DNA of 11,987 nucleotides from an uncultured Collinsella sp. (GCA_900757185.1 CAAEMX010000023.1:1-11987), one strand, 5' to 3'. Positions 1 to 6,588 are shown, counted from the first letter of the stretch. Translations and numbers: made by a program. Notes: generated by a model not told the origin, from the letters alone.

Positions 1-44
1 ACGCCCGCGCTGCCGCCCGCCGCGAGGAGAAGCGCGACGAGTAG
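1..44 (+). CDS. 3' end of an unidentified plus-strand gene (partial)
   Basis: An open frame enters from the left edge (phase set by codons beginning at base 3) and ends at TAG 42-44. The visible tail reads ARAAARREEKRDE, a highly charged, alanine/arginine-rich C-terminus. A strong hairpin follows 33 nt after the stop, as expected at the end of a transcription unit. Only 13 residues are visible, so the protein family cannot be named. It would be the only plus-strand gene here, convergent with the DUF2752 gene. The alternative is chance open frame in GC-rich DNA. Confidence 0.4.
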   Translation, partial: ARAAARREEKRDE

Positions 45-77
45 TCGTCGCGCGCCCACAGCCATCCGGCTATAACA

Positions 78-116
78 AAGCGGGGGCGGACGCTACTTCG
101 GCGTTCGCCCCCGCTT
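78..116. terminator. Bidirectional intrinsic terminator between convergent genes
   Basis: A 16-bp stem (78-93 with 101-116, one G-T pair) closes a 7-nt loop (94-100). A-rich bases on the left side (74-79) give a short U-tract on the minus strand. On the plus strand the T-run is about 15 nt further on (around 130-136). It lies between the plus-strand gene tail ending at 44 and the minus-strand gene ending at 149, so it probably serves both. Confidence 0.75.
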
Positions 117-148
117 ATGTGCCGGTAGCTTTTTTAGCTCATCCCCTG

Positions 149-646
149 TCACGACAGGCAAGCGCTTAGGAAGGCAAGCCATCGCGGTTGTTCGAGGTGG
201 ATGATGTCGACGGGAACTCCGACAGGGACGTGACCACCAAAGAGCAGGCCCGCGTCTGCCGGGTTGATAAGGCGCACGATCCATACGGCGACGACCAGCA
301 CGCACAGCACGGTGACCGCAATGTCGATACCACGCTTTAGCTTGCTCGATACCCCCTCCTCGCGCACGAACGCGAGCACAAACGCAATCGGCACCATCCA
401 AAACAGCGGATGATAGGCGAACGCCGCTGCAAAATCGAAACGCAGCGCTGCCAGCCACGCCCTCGTCATACCGCATCCCGGACAAGGAATGCCCGTCATC
501 AATCGAAAAATGCAGCCGATGTCGAGCAGGTAGAGCGCGAGCCAGGCGACAAAGAGCGCGCCGGTGTAAGAAAGGGCGCGGCGAAGGAGCTCCGCCGTGC
601 CCTTATGTCCCTGGGAGCTGTTCACGCCGCCTTTATTGTTAGGCAT
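149..646 (-). CDS. DUF2752 family membrane protein
   Basis: A 165-residue integral membrane protein of unknown function. The DUF2752 signature is plain: CPGCGMTR at about residues 55-62, followed by an aromatic-rich stretch (FAYHPLFW). About three hydrophobic segments are visible, near residues 27-47, 75-92 and 108-128. The chosen ATG (644-646) overlaps the stop of the upstream zinc-ribbon gene as ATGCCTAA, an 8-nt overlap that suggests translational coupling. A longer frame starting at 685 would add 13 residues and overlap the neighbour by 47 nt; I consider it less likely. No strong Shine-Dalgarno precedes either start. The role of the family's paired cysteines is not established; metal or thiol chemistry would be speculation. 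Confidence 0.8.
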   Translation of the reverse strand: MPNNKGGVNSSQGHKGTAELLRRALSYTGALFVAWLALYLLDIGCIFRLMTGIPCPGCGMTRAWLAALRFDFAAAFAYHPLFWMVPIAFVLAFVREEGVSSKLKRGIDIAVTVLCVLVVAVWIVRLINPADAGLLFGGHVPVGVPVDIIHLEQPRWLAFLSACLS

Positions 647-1247
647 GAGCGCCAAGACGGATGTTGTAAGCCGTTGCCATGGCATTGGTATTATTGATGA
701 TGATGTTCATGGCAAAGATGGGGCCAAGACCGCACAGCAGCGCGCCGATGATCTGCCACAGAAGAACGGTGGTGCCGTTTTCCTGGAACACCAGGCCGTA
801 GCGAGGAGCGTTGGCCTGCAGGCGGTTGCCAATCTTGTAATACCAGTAGTACGCGTAGAAGCCGCAGGTCACAAACGACAGCAGAATGAATGCCGCCAGA
901 CCCGGCGTGGAATCGCCGTCGTCCTGGCACATGACATTGATGTCGCGGGCCAAGCAATACAGGAAGTAGAACGAATAGATACCGCAGGTCACAAGAGAGA
1001 GCAGCAGCCAGCCGATCAGGCTGCGGTCAGCCTTAACGGGGCCATAGCCCATCGGAGCGGATGCGGACTGTTGGGCGTACTGACCGGTGTACTGCTGCTG
1101 AGGCTGGGACGCGGGCTGAATAGTCTGGGCCGGAGCGGGCTGGGGCTGCGGGGCCGGAGCGGCAGAAGCGGCACCGACGGCGGATCCGCAAACAGGGCAG
1201 AATTTGGCATCATCCGAAATGGGAGAACCGCAAGTGGGACAGAACAT
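639..1247 (-). CDS. Zinc-ribbon DUF4234-like membrane protein
   Basis: A 202-residue protein in three parts. Residues 1-22 form a zinc ribbon with CxxC pairs at C3/C6 and C17/C20. Residues 25-70 are a low-complexity linker rich in Q, P, A and S. Residues 75-200 are a membrane domain with repeated aromatic helices (LVTCGIYSFYFLY, FVTCGFYAYYWYY) and a final hydrophobic segment (LLWQIIGALLCGLG), typical of DUF4234. The start ATG is well placed behind AGGAGA. Its 3' end overlaps the DUF2752 start by 8 nt, so the two are probably cotranscribed. The next upstream gene (1442-2755) has the same zinc-ribbon/linker/membrane plan, which suggests related jobs. The function of such proteins is unknown. 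Confidence 0.8.
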   Translation of the reverse strand: MFCPTCGSPISDDAKFCPVCGSAVGAASAAPAPQPQPAPAQTIQPASQPQQQYTGQYAQQSASAPMGYGPVKADRSLIGWLLLSLVTCGIYSFYFLYCLARDINVMCQDDGDSTPGLAAFILLSFVTCGFYAYYWYYKIGNRLQANAPRYGLVFQENGTTVLLWQIIGALLCGLGPIFAMNIIINNTNAMATAYNIRLGAHA

Positions 1248-1264
1248 CAGCTTCTCCTTTTCCT

Positions 1265-1281
1265 AAGGCGTCGCACGCCTT
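1265..1281 (-). promoter_or_regulatory. Short perfect hairpin in the 5' leader of the DUF4234 gene
   Basis: Seven perfectly paired bases (1265-1271 with 1275-1281, AAGGCGT/ACGCCTT) close a 3-nt loop, ending just upstream of the AGGAGA ribosome-binding site. In the leader RNA it could affect translation start. It could equally be a chance stem in GC-rich sequence. Confidence 0.3.
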
Positions 1282-1322
1282 CAAACCTTACACGTCTATG
1301 CTCTCAACAATAGCGGCGACGT

Positions 1323-1343
1323 TGTTGCGCAACATTGATCAAT
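1323..1343. promoter_or_regulatory. Two adjacent perfect dyads upstream of the DUF4234 gene
   Basis: A perfect 12-bp palindrome, TGTTGCGCAACA (1323-1334), abuts a perfect 10-bp palindrome, ATTGATCAAT (1334-1343). They lie about 80-100 bp before the start codon, after the terminator of the preceding gene, where a promoter/operator should be. No regulator is known for this gene, and I cannot identify a confident -35/-10 pair. Confidence 0.3.
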
Positions 1344-1397
1344 TTCCGAGAAATATTGCCGCAACCGTTTTCCAGGCATTTTCTTGCTTTCGCCGTA

Positions 1398-1434
1398 GAA
1401 AAAGGCACCCCGGGTTCAGTTGCCCAGGGCGCCT
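1398..1434 (-). terminator. Intrinsic terminator after the zinc-ribbon multi-pass gene
   Basis: On the minus strand AGGCGCCCTGGG (1434-1423) pairs with CCCGGGGTGCCT (1414-1403) around an 8-nt loop, using two G-T wobbles. It is followed directly by a T-run (plus-strand A's at 1399-1403). It starts 8 nt after the stop codon at 1442, so it separates this gene from the DUF4234/DUF2752 pair. Confidence 0.8.
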
Positions 1435-1441
1435 CGACCGA

Positions 1442-2755
1442 CTATTCGGTTTGATTGTTTTCGGCAGCAGGATTATCGCCCGACTCATCCGCCGGCGTGG
1501 CAACGGCATTCCAATCGGGTTCTGCAGGCGTCGCCTCGGGCGCCGGTGCCGGGGCGGGCTCGGTTGCGGGGACCGGGGCAGGCGCGGGCGCAGGCGTAGA
1601 AGCAGTACCAGTGGCGGCCGTGGGATTGAATCCCGCAGGAGCAGGCTTCTTCTCGCCCGGAAGCACAAACGTCAGGACATCGTCGGAATCCTCGTCGGCC
1701 CACTCACTGGCATGACGTGCCGCCCAATAGCCAACGGCGCGATACTTGAGCATCTTGCCAAACACAATGAAAAACACCGAGACAAAGGCAATGATCATCA
1801 GGAACAAGATGAGCACGATGCCGCCGCCCCTAAAAATCGCCTCGAGGCCCGAAGGAGAGTAATAGCCGTAATAGCCATAGCTGCTGAGACCAAGGGCTGC
1901 AAAGGAGCCAAAGATGACGGTGAAGACCCCCATGATGGTATTCGAAACAATGCCCGTCAAAACCTCGGGAAGAATCGAGGCGCAGAACAACTTGCCCAAA
2001 TTGGCCTTGTAGGGCTTCCAAACCTTCTTGAGCGAAAACGCGCTCTCCATGCGGCCGGCGACCGCAAAGTGCATCACAGCGGCATCGCCAAACATCCTAA
2101 AGAAGATGCCCAGCACAAACGAGACGAACAGGGCAAAGACGAGCCACCCCATCGAGGCGATGAGGGTGCTCTCAAGGCCGCTCGAACCATAGAAATAATA
2201 CGAACCGACAGCACCGATCACGGTGCTCTCAATCACCGAGAGCACCCCGCCAATCACCGGGATAGCGGCGATGAACTCGAGCACACCCGTAATGACAGAC
2301 GAGAAGATGCCTAGTCCAAACGAGGTCGAGCGCAGCAGCGGACGCTCCATACCGTCATCATCCTTGAGCGACAGGTCGCGACCCCACTCGATAGCAAAGC
2401 CGGCACCGCACACGCTTGCCACGTAAGCGAGCAAAAAGCCAATGGCCGCCGCAATGCCACCGGTAACGGGGATGAACAGCACCAGCACCGACACGACGCA
2501 GATGAGCGCCGGCAAAAAGGCGATCTGGCACACGCGAACCAGGGCGCCGGGAACCTTAATCATGTCGTTGAAAGCCTGTGTCGTGCAGCCCTTGGGCACG
2601 TTCATGACCGGCTGGGGCGCAACGAACGGCTGGGGCTGAAATTGGGGCTGCGAAGCAGAGGCAGCAGCCCGAGGGGCCGCGATATTGGGAGCACCGCACA
2701 CGCCGCAGAATTTATCGTTGTCGCCCATGGGGGCGCCACACTGCGAACAGAACAT
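1442..2755 (-). CDS. Zinc-ribbon multi-pass membrane protein (DUF4013-like)
   Basis: A 437-residue protein. An N-terminal zinc ribbon has CxxC pairs at residues 3/6 and 17/20 (MFCSQCG, KFCGVCG). A Q/P/A linker follows (about 25-55), then a large membrane domain (about 75-345) with roughly six hydrophobic segments, including ALICVVSVLVLFI, LVFALFVSFVLGIFF and GIVLILFLMIIAFVSVFF. The C-terminal 90 residues are hydrophilic with an alternating Pro-Ala tract. The start at 2755 is chosen because AAGGGA lies 8 nt upstream and translation then begins directly at the zinc ribbon. An ATG three codons earlier overlaps that Shine-Dalgarno, and an in-frame extension to 2854 has no such support. The membrane part resembles DUF4013, but that assignment is tentative. 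The function is unknown. Confidence 0.75.
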   Translation of the reverse strand: MFCSQCGAPMGDNDKFCGVCGAPNIAAPRAAASASQPQFQPQPFVAPQPVMNVPKGCTTQAFNDMIKVPGALVRVCQIAFLPALICVVSVLVLFIPVTGGIAAAIGFLLAYVASVCGAGFAIEWGRDLSLKDDDGMERPLLRSTSFGLGIFSSVITGVLEFIAAIPVIGGVLSVIESTVIGAVGSYYFYGSSGLESTLIASMGWLVFALFVSFVLGIFFRMFGDAAVMHFAVAGRMESAFSLKKVWKPYKANLGKLFCASILPEVLTGIVSNTIMGVFTVIFGSFAALGLSSYGYYGYYSPSGLEAIFRGGGIVLILFLMIIAFVSVFFIVFGKMLKYRAVGYWAARHASEWADEDSDDVLTFVLPGEKKPAPAGFNPTAATGTASTPAPAPAPVPATEPAPAPAPEATPAEPDWNAVATPADESGDNPAAENNQTE

Positions 2756-2763
2756 CAAAATCA

Positions 2764-2769
2764 TCCCTT
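2764..2769 (-). promoter_or_regulatory. Ribosome-binding site deciding the start at 2755
   Basis: AAGGGA on the minus strand lies 8 nt before the ATG at 2755-2753. It overlaps the alternative ATG at 2764-2762, which makes that start unlikely. Confidence 0.6.
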
Positions 2770-2864
2770 CGTATCTTGAGCCAATCCTCAAATCGGAACC
2801 AATGTTTTGCATCATTATCGCCCAACATGGGGACAAATGCGCCCAAATGCGCATCTTGCAATGT

Positions 2865-2896
2865 AAAGGGTCTGTCGCAGCTGCTCAAAGAGACCC
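2865..2896 (-). terminator. Possible weak terminator after the YitT gene
   Basis: GGGTCT (2868-2873) pairs with AGACCC (2891-2896), with a small inner dyad GCAGCTGC (2877-2884). On the minus strand the stem is followed by only three T's. It begins 5 nt after the YitT stop codon (2902-2904), so the position fits. The 6-bp outer stem and short T-run make it a weak candidate. Confidence 0.35.
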
Positions 2897-2901
2897 GCTC
2901 A

Positions 2902-3924
2902 CTAATTCGTTCCGCGGAAGCCCTTGCCGACGATCTCGGAACTGTCGACGATCGTGATGAACGAGCCCGGGTCGATCTCGCGGACATAGCGACGCAGCTG
3001 CACGGCCTCGCGACGGCTCAGCACGCTCATAATCACCGTAACGCATTTGCCCGAGAAGGCGCCGTAGCCACGGCTGATCGTTGCCGTGCGGTTGAGACGC
3101 TTGACGATAAACTCCTCGACTTTGAGCGGTTCGGCGCAAATAATCGTACAGACCTTGCGCAGGTGAATGCCCTCGATAGCCTTATCGACCACGAGCGTCT
3201 TGGCAAACAGTCCGAGCACGCAGTACAAACCGACGCGCGGGCCGTACAAGAACGCCGCGATGGTCACGATACCGATATCGACCAGCAACAGGGCACGGCC
3301 GATCTCGAGCGTCGTGCGACGCTTGAGGATCATGGCGAGGATATCGGTGCCACCCGTGGAGGCGCCAATATCGAAGACGATGGCACTGCCGAGGGCCGGC
3401 AGGATCACGGCAAAACACAGGTCGAGCCACATATCGCCCGTCATCGAGACATCGGTCGGGATGAACAGCTCGAACAGCGAGACATAGGCAGAAAGCGCAA
3501 ACGAGGCAAAGACGCTCCAAAGAATCGCCTTGCGGTCCAAGAAGATGAAGCCCAAGACGACCAGGACCGCGTTGATGATCCACATAAAGACACCGACCGG
3601 TAGGGTTGGAAACAGCGTGGACAGGATAACCGACACGCCCGAGGTACCGCCAAAGGCAAAGTGGTTGGGAGTTTTAAAGGCCACGATGGCGAAGGCCGTG
3701 AGAATCAGGCCCAGGTTGAGCTCGGCAAAGAAGCGCGGAAAGCCCGGCTCCTGGCTGCGTTTTTGGCCGGCACGCTCGCCGCGCTCGATAACATCACGAT
3801 CGACAACGCACTCCATCGGCACCACGGGAGGACGATGCGCCTCCTCGGCAGCACGCGATGCCGCCTCTGCCGCGGCCGCCTCAATCGCCCATGCGTTGCT
3901 TTCTGTTTCGTGTTCGTCGGCCAT
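2902..3924 (-). CDS. YitT family membrane protein (DUF161 plus DUF2179)
   Basis: A 340-residue membrane protein. Residues 1-65 are a charged, alanine/glutamate-rich cytoplasmic extension longer than in typical YitT proteins (about 280-290 residues). Residues 68-245 form the YitT membrane domain with around five hydrophobic helices and the conserved glycine motifs FGGTSGVS (91-98) and STGGTDI (189-195). Residues about 255-335 form the DUF2179 domain, with AFSGKCVTVIMSVLSRRE and IDPGSFITIVDSSEIVGKGF. The start ATG has GAGGGG about 10 nt upstream. No substrate is firmly known for the family. The gene appears to be its own unit, after the asp23 terminator and before the zinc-ribbon genes. Confidence 0.9.
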   Translation of the reverse strand: MADEHETESNAWAIEAAAAEAASRAAEEAHRPPVVPMECVVDRDVIERGERAGQKRSQEPGFPRFFAELNLGLILTAFAIVAFKTPNHFAFGGTSGVSVILSTLFPTLPVGVFMWIINAVLVVLGFIFLDRKAILWSVFASFALSAYVSLFELFIPTDVSMTGDMWLDLCFAVILPALGSAIVFDIGASTGGTDILAMILKRRTTLEIGRALLLVDIGIVTIAAFLYGPRVGLYCVLGLFAKTLVVDKAIEGIHLRKVCTIICAEPLKVEEFIVKRLNRTATISRGYGAFSGKCVTVIMSVLSRREAVQLRRYVREIDPGSFITIVDSSEIVGKGFRGTN

Positions 3925-4013
3925 TACGGCAACCCCTCGTTAGCAATGTGGAAACAATGCGCCCATTAGGGTAACGCGGAACGCAGCGATTGCAACCCTT
4001 AGTTAGATGAGCG

Positions 4014-4036
4014 GTATGCCTGCATCGGGGGCATAC
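4014..4036 (-). repeat. Short hairpin next to the asp23 terminator
   Basis: GTATGCC (4014-4020) pairs perfectly with GGCATAC (4030-4036) around a 9-nt loop. It lies 5 nt beyond the main terminator stem, in the leader of the YitT gene. No function can be assigned. Confidence 0.4.
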
Positions 4037-4040
4037 AAAT

Positions 4041-4078
4041 AACGGTCGGCCGCACATGCATCCGTGCGGCCGACCGTT
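4041..4078 (-). terminator. Strong intrinsic terminator of the amaP-DUF2273-asp23 operon
   Basis: A perfect 15-bp stem (4041-4055 with 4064-4078) closes an 8-nt loop. On the minus strand it is followed by a modest T-rich stretch (ATTTGT). It lies about 55 nt after the asp23 stop. The repeat hairpin at 4097-4133 sits between gene and terminator, so that hairpin is not needed for termination. Confidence 0.8.
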
Positions 4079-4083
4079 TAGTA

Positions 4084-4133
4084 TTTCCGCAGATAAAACC
4101 TGCCAAAATAAACCTGTCCCTTTTTGGAAGGTT
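4084..4133 (-). repeat. Hairpin repeat copy A (core GGGACAGG on minus strand)
   Basis: The 37-nt hairpin at 4097-4133 has 12-nt arms with one mismatch and a 13-nt loop. The core GGGACAGG begins 13 nt in on the minus strand. A conserved 13-nt tail (4084-4096) follows. It matches copy B (8957-9006) at 47 of 50 positions, in inverse orientation. Its first two bases are the AA of the asp23 TAA stop codon. This looks like a dispersed REP-like element. Confidence 0.85.
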
Positions 4134-4656
4134 ATTCGTGCTGGTTGGTGCGGTGCTCGTACTCCTCGGGGGTGATGACGTCCTCGATGCGCAGGTTGAC
4201 GCCTGCCACCTCAAGGCCGGTCATTGCAGCCAAGCGCTCGGTGACGCGTGCCTTGACATCGTCGAAAATTGCGGGCGCATAGGCACCGTACTCGATGATG
4301 ACCGAGATGTTGACAACCACGCGGTTGTCGTCGGTGACCTCGACCGTCACGCCCTTGGTCAGGTTCTCGGCACCAAACTGTTCCTGCACAAAGTGCATGA
4401 GGTTACCCTTCATGCCCAAAACGTGCGGAACCTCGCGGGTGGCCATGGCGACGATCTTCTCGATCACGCCGTTGGAATAGGTCAGCGAGTCCTCGGACTC
4501 GTCCGCCTCCTCGTCCATCTCCTCGTTGTCCTCGTCCGCATCGGACTCGGCCTCGACGAGTGCCTCGTCCTCGAGCGTCACGTCCCCGGCATCGGCGATG
4601 GCCTCGTTCGCCTCGAGCTCGGTATCGGCTACATCGACCTTCGTGTTAAAAGCCAT
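4132..4656 (-). CDS. Asp23/Gls24 family alkaline-shock envelope stress protein
   Basis: A 174-residue Asp23/Gls24 (DUF322) protein. The family domain spans about residues 58-150: YSNGVIEKIVAMATREVPHV at its start, then KGVTVEVTDDNRVVVNISVI and VTERLAAMTGLEVAGVNLRI. Residues 1-57 are an unusually acidic, probably disordered extension with few basic residues. In Staphylococcus, Asp23 is a cytoplasmic protein tethered to the membrane by AmaP, and its loss triggers a cell-wall stress response. The same partners lie directly upstream here (DUF2273 at 4701-5078 and amaP at 5071-5616), which supports the assignment. The start ATG follows AAGGAGG, a very strong ribosome-binding site, consistent with an abundant protein. 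The stop TAA is shared with repeat copy A. Confidence 0.9.
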   Translation of the reverse strand: MAFNTKVDVADTELEANEAIADAGDVTLEDEALVEAESDADEDNEEMDEEADESEDSLTYSNGVIEKIVAMATREVPHVLGMKGNLMHFVQEQFGAENLTKGVTVEVTDDNRVVVNISVIIEYGAYAPAIFDDVKARVTERLAAMTGLEVAGVNLRIEDVITPEEYEHRTNQHE

Positions 4657-4700
4657 GGTTCCTCCTTATGCCTGCCGCGGATGCGACAGTCGAATACGTA

Positions 4701-5078
4701 TTAACGGCCGCTAAACAGGCGCCCGAAGAAGTTGACGATGCCGTTTTCGCCATCACGAATCTGGCCAATCACGGCACCGATGAGCACAAAGAACGCGATG
4801 ACGAGCGTATCCCACAGGCCCAGCGTAAGCACCAGCACGGCGAGGATAAAGCCAGCGACGGCGCCGAGCGTGGTGTTGGGATGGCGTACGGCGTAGCTCC
4901 AGATGGCAGCACCCGTGCCCTTGATGAGACCCATGGCCTCGTCAAAGTCGTTGGCGGCGCTGTCGTGCTGCTCGTCGGCCTCGGGCTTGGGGTCGGCGGA
5001 CTCGCCTGCCGGCGTAGCGTTCTGGTCGATCGTCAAGCGCGGCGTGCGGGCGGTCTTGTCTTGGTTGGTATCACTCAC
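4701..5078 (-). CDS. DUF2273 small membrane protein of the Asp23 operon
   Basis: A 125-residue protein starting at GTG 5078-5076. GGAGG lies 6 nt upstream, and the start overlaps the amaP stop as GTGAGTGA (8 nt), so translation is probably coupled to amaP. An open frame continues upstream to 5291 but is the shadow of amaP. Residues 1-55 are hydrophilic (VSDTNQDKT at the start). The C-terminal half holds two hydrophobic helices (TTLGAVAGFILAVLVLTLGL and TLVIAFFVLIGAVIGQI) followed by a short basic end, the DUF2273 pattern. DUF2273 genes commonly sit between amaP and asp23 in Gram-positive bacteria; the exact role is not known. Confidence 0.85.
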   Translation of the reverse strand: MSDTNQDKTARTPRLTIDQNATPAGESADPKPEADEQHDSAANDFDEAMGLIKGTGAAIWSYAVRHPNTTLGAVAGFILAVLVLTLGLWDTLVIAFFVLIGAVIGQIRDGENGIVNFFGRLFSGR

Positions 5079-5616
5079 CGGAAACCTCCACGGTCTGGAC
5101 GGTAGTCTTGGACGGCAAAAAACGGACGCGCGCGGTCGTGCCCGGCGTGCCGAGCATGGTGTCGCAGGCCTTCTCGATGCGCTGCTGCATCGAGGTGGCA
5201 AGGGAAGCGACGTCTTTATCATCGAGCGCGATGGCGTCGACCTTAAAACGGACGCGCGATTCGTCGGAACCCTGCACGCGTGCCTCGACATGCTCGATCA
5301 TCACACGGTCGTCGCGCTCTGCCGCAGCGCGAGCACACGAGGAGAGGGCCGCGAGCGTGACCTCGATATTGCGCTCCCCCGCCGGATGCACGCAGGACGG
5401 CTCGCGACGAGCAAACATCAGGCGGAAGAAACCCACGAGCACGCCGAGCGCCACGACACCGCCGCACGCCGTAACAACGATACGCGGCGCAGCATCGCGC
5501 ATCAGCAGCATAAAGCGATAAGTGTATGGCCCCCAAAACTGGCAGACAAGCGTGCCCAGCGCCACGATGGCGGCGGCCAGATACACAATCGCTAGGGCTC
5601 GTTTGAGTACGCGCAC
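5071..5616 (-). CDS. amaP: AmaP-like alkaline-shock membrane anchor protein
   Basis: A 181-residue protein beginning at GTG 5616-5614, preceded by AAGGGAG at 5-nt spacing. In-frame ATGs further upstream (for example 5664) lack such a site and lie in the leader after the promoter. Two hydrophobic segments lie near residues 7-27 (LAIVYLAAAIVALGTLVCQF) and 43-66 (IVVTACGGVVALGVLVGFF), followed by a soluble domain of about 110 residues with the alternating pattern of Asp23-related proteins (NIEVTLAALSSCA, VRFKVDAIAL, RVRFLPSKTTVQTV). Such proteins recruit Asp23 to the membrane. The order amaP, DUF2273, asp23 in one direction, with 8-nt overlap to the next gene, strongly supports this. Naming rests on architecture and context rather than strong residue identity. 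Confidence 0.8.
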   Translation of the reverse strand: MRVLKRALAIVYLAAAIVALGTLVCQFWGPYTYRFMLLMRDAAPRIVVTACGGVVALGVLVGFFRLMFARREPSCVHPAGERNIEVTLAALSSCARAAAERDDRVMIEHVEARVQGSDESRVRFKVDAIALDDKDVASLATSMQQRIEKACDTMLGTPGTTARVRFLPSKTTVQTVEVSGE

Positions 5617-5621
5617 GCGCG

Positions 5622-5628
5622 CTCCCTT
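5622..5628 (-). promoter_or_regulatory. Ribosome-binding site deciding the amaP GTG start
   Basis: AAGGGAG on the minus strand lies 5 nt before GTG 5616-5614. No comparable sequence precedes the in-frame ATGs further upstream. Confidence 0.6.
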
Positions 5629-5665
5629 CAGGTTTCGGTCCACAGAATGCAAAACGATTCGCATC

Positions 5666-5671
5666 ATTATA
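5666..5671 (-). promoter_or_regulatory. -10 box of the amaP operon promoter
   Basis: A perfect TATAAT lies on the minus strand 49 nt before the amaP start. Its first T is the last base of the T-run of the preceding terminator. At 17-nt spacing the -35 position falls inside the terminator hairpin and does not resemble TTGACA, so an activator or alternative sigma factor may be involved. Confidence 0.45.
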
Positions 5672-5712
5672 AAAGAGCCGGATCCGGTGCTGTACGCACG
5701 CGGATCCGGCTC
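5671..5712 (-). terminator. Strong intrinsic terminator of the yebC-like gene
   Basis: A 12-bp perfect stem (5675-5686 with 5701-5712, containing GAGCCGGATCCG) continues as a further 4 bp (5687-5690 with 5696-5699) after a one-base bulge, with a 5-nt loop. TTTT follows on the minus strand. It lies 70 nt after the yebC stop and separates it from the amaP operon, whose -10 box touches the T-run. Confidence 0.85.
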
Positions 5713-5781
5713 ATCTATTCCACGAGACTTGCATGCTCGCATCATTATGCCCAGATATGCACGGCTTAACCCGTGCAGGCG

Positions 5782-6588
5782 CTACTCCTCCTCGAGGGCA
5801 GCGATGACCTCGTCGGTCATGTCCATGGTGCTGTAGACGTCCTGGACGTCGTCGAGCTCCTCGAGACGGTCGATGAGGCGCTGAACCTTCTTGGCGTCGG
5901 TACCGGAGACCTCGGTCGGGGTGGTCGGGACCATGGTGGTCTCGGAGCCCTTGACCTGGACGCCCTGCTCCTCGAGCGCCTTGGAGACAGCCATGACCTC
6001 GTTGGCAGTAGTCCAGACGATCCACTCCTCGCCGGCATCCTCGTAGTCCTCGCCACCGGCCTCGGCGATGGCCATCATGAACTCATCCTCGTCACCGGCA
6101 GCACCGTTGGCGATCATGGTCTCCTTCTTGGCGTTCTCGTCCAGGATCTCCTTGGCGACGACGATCTGGCCCTTACGCTCAAACTGGAAGGCGACGGAGC
6201 CGGAGGTGCCCAGGTTGCCACCAGCGTGGGAGAAGGCGGAACGGACATCAGCGGCGGTACGGTTGCGGTTGTCGGTCAGGCAGTCGACGTAGACGGCGAC
6301 ACCGGCGGGACCGTAGCCCTCGTACACAATGTTCTCGTAGACGGCGGCGTCGGCACCCGAACCAAAAGCCTTGTCGATAGCGGACTTGATCTTGTCCTTA
6401 GGCATGGACTGAGCCTTGGCCTTGGCAACGGCAGCGGCGAGGCTGGCGTTGTTCTCGGGCAGCGGGTCACCGCCGAGACGGGCAGCAACGGTGATGTTGC
6501 GGCTGAGTTTGGAGAAGAGGGCGGAACGCTTGGCGTCCTGCGCGCCCTTACGATGCTTGGTTGTGGCCCACTTAGAGTGTCCGGACAT
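5782..6588 (-). CDS. yebC: YebC/PmpR/TACO1 family regulatory protein
   Basis: A 268-residue member of the YebC/TACO1 family, with the hallmark N-terminus MSGHSKWATTKHRKGAQDAK and the motifs MPKDKIKSAIDKAFG and YEGYGPAGVAVYVDCLTDNRNRT (split here only in description). All three domains are present. At 268 residues it is somewhat longer than the usual 240-250; the extra length appears to be in the acidic middle region (EAGGEDYEDAGEEW). Family members act as DNA-binding transcription regulators (PmpR) or help ribosomes through difficult proline stretches, and the sequence does not tell which applies. The ATG has AGGAGA at good spacing. A TATATT at 6638-6643 could be its -10 box but has no clear -35. 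A strong terminator follows the gene. Confidence 0.95.
   Translation of the reverse strand: MSGHSKWATTKHRKGAQDAKRSALFSKLSRNITVAARLGGDPLPENNASLAAAVAKAKAQSMPKDKIKSAIDKAFGSGADAAVYENIVYEGYGPAGVAVYVDCLTDNRNRTAADVRSAFSHAGGNLGTSGSVAFQFERKGQIVVAKEILDENAKKETMIANGAAGDEDEFMMAIAEAGGEDYEDAGEEWIVWTTANEVMAVSKALEEQGVQVKGSETTMVPTTPTEVSGTDAKKVQRLIDRLEELDDVQDVYSTMDMTDEVIAALEEE

Noticed and set aside
142..163. Small inverted repeat CCTGTC/GACAGG at the DUF2752 stop as a repeat copy
   Set aside because: It has a 6-bp stem with almost no loop and lacks the shared core in the right position. It is probably incidental.
1298..2314. 338-codon plus-strand open frame opposite the zinc-ribbon multi-pass gene
   Set aside because: Its Arg/Gly/His-rich composition is that of an antisense shadow, and it runs across the real gene's terminator.
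2756..2854. Longer N-terminus for the zinc-ribbon multi-pass protein (start at 2854)
   Set aside because: The extra residues lack family features, no Shine-Dalgarno supports that start, and the zinc ribbon begins exactly at the ATG with a good AAGGGA upstream.
2829..2855. GGGGACA next to a tandem ATGCGC/CAAATGCGC repeat as another hairpin copy
   Set aside because: The sequence after the core is GGGGACAAATG, not the shared core, and no arms pair around it. The short tandem repeat may be chance.
5079..5291. Longer DUF2273 frame starting at 5291
   Set aside because: The extension is an out-of-frame shadow of amaP. The GTG at 5078 has GGAGG at 6 nt and the typical overlap with the amaP stop.
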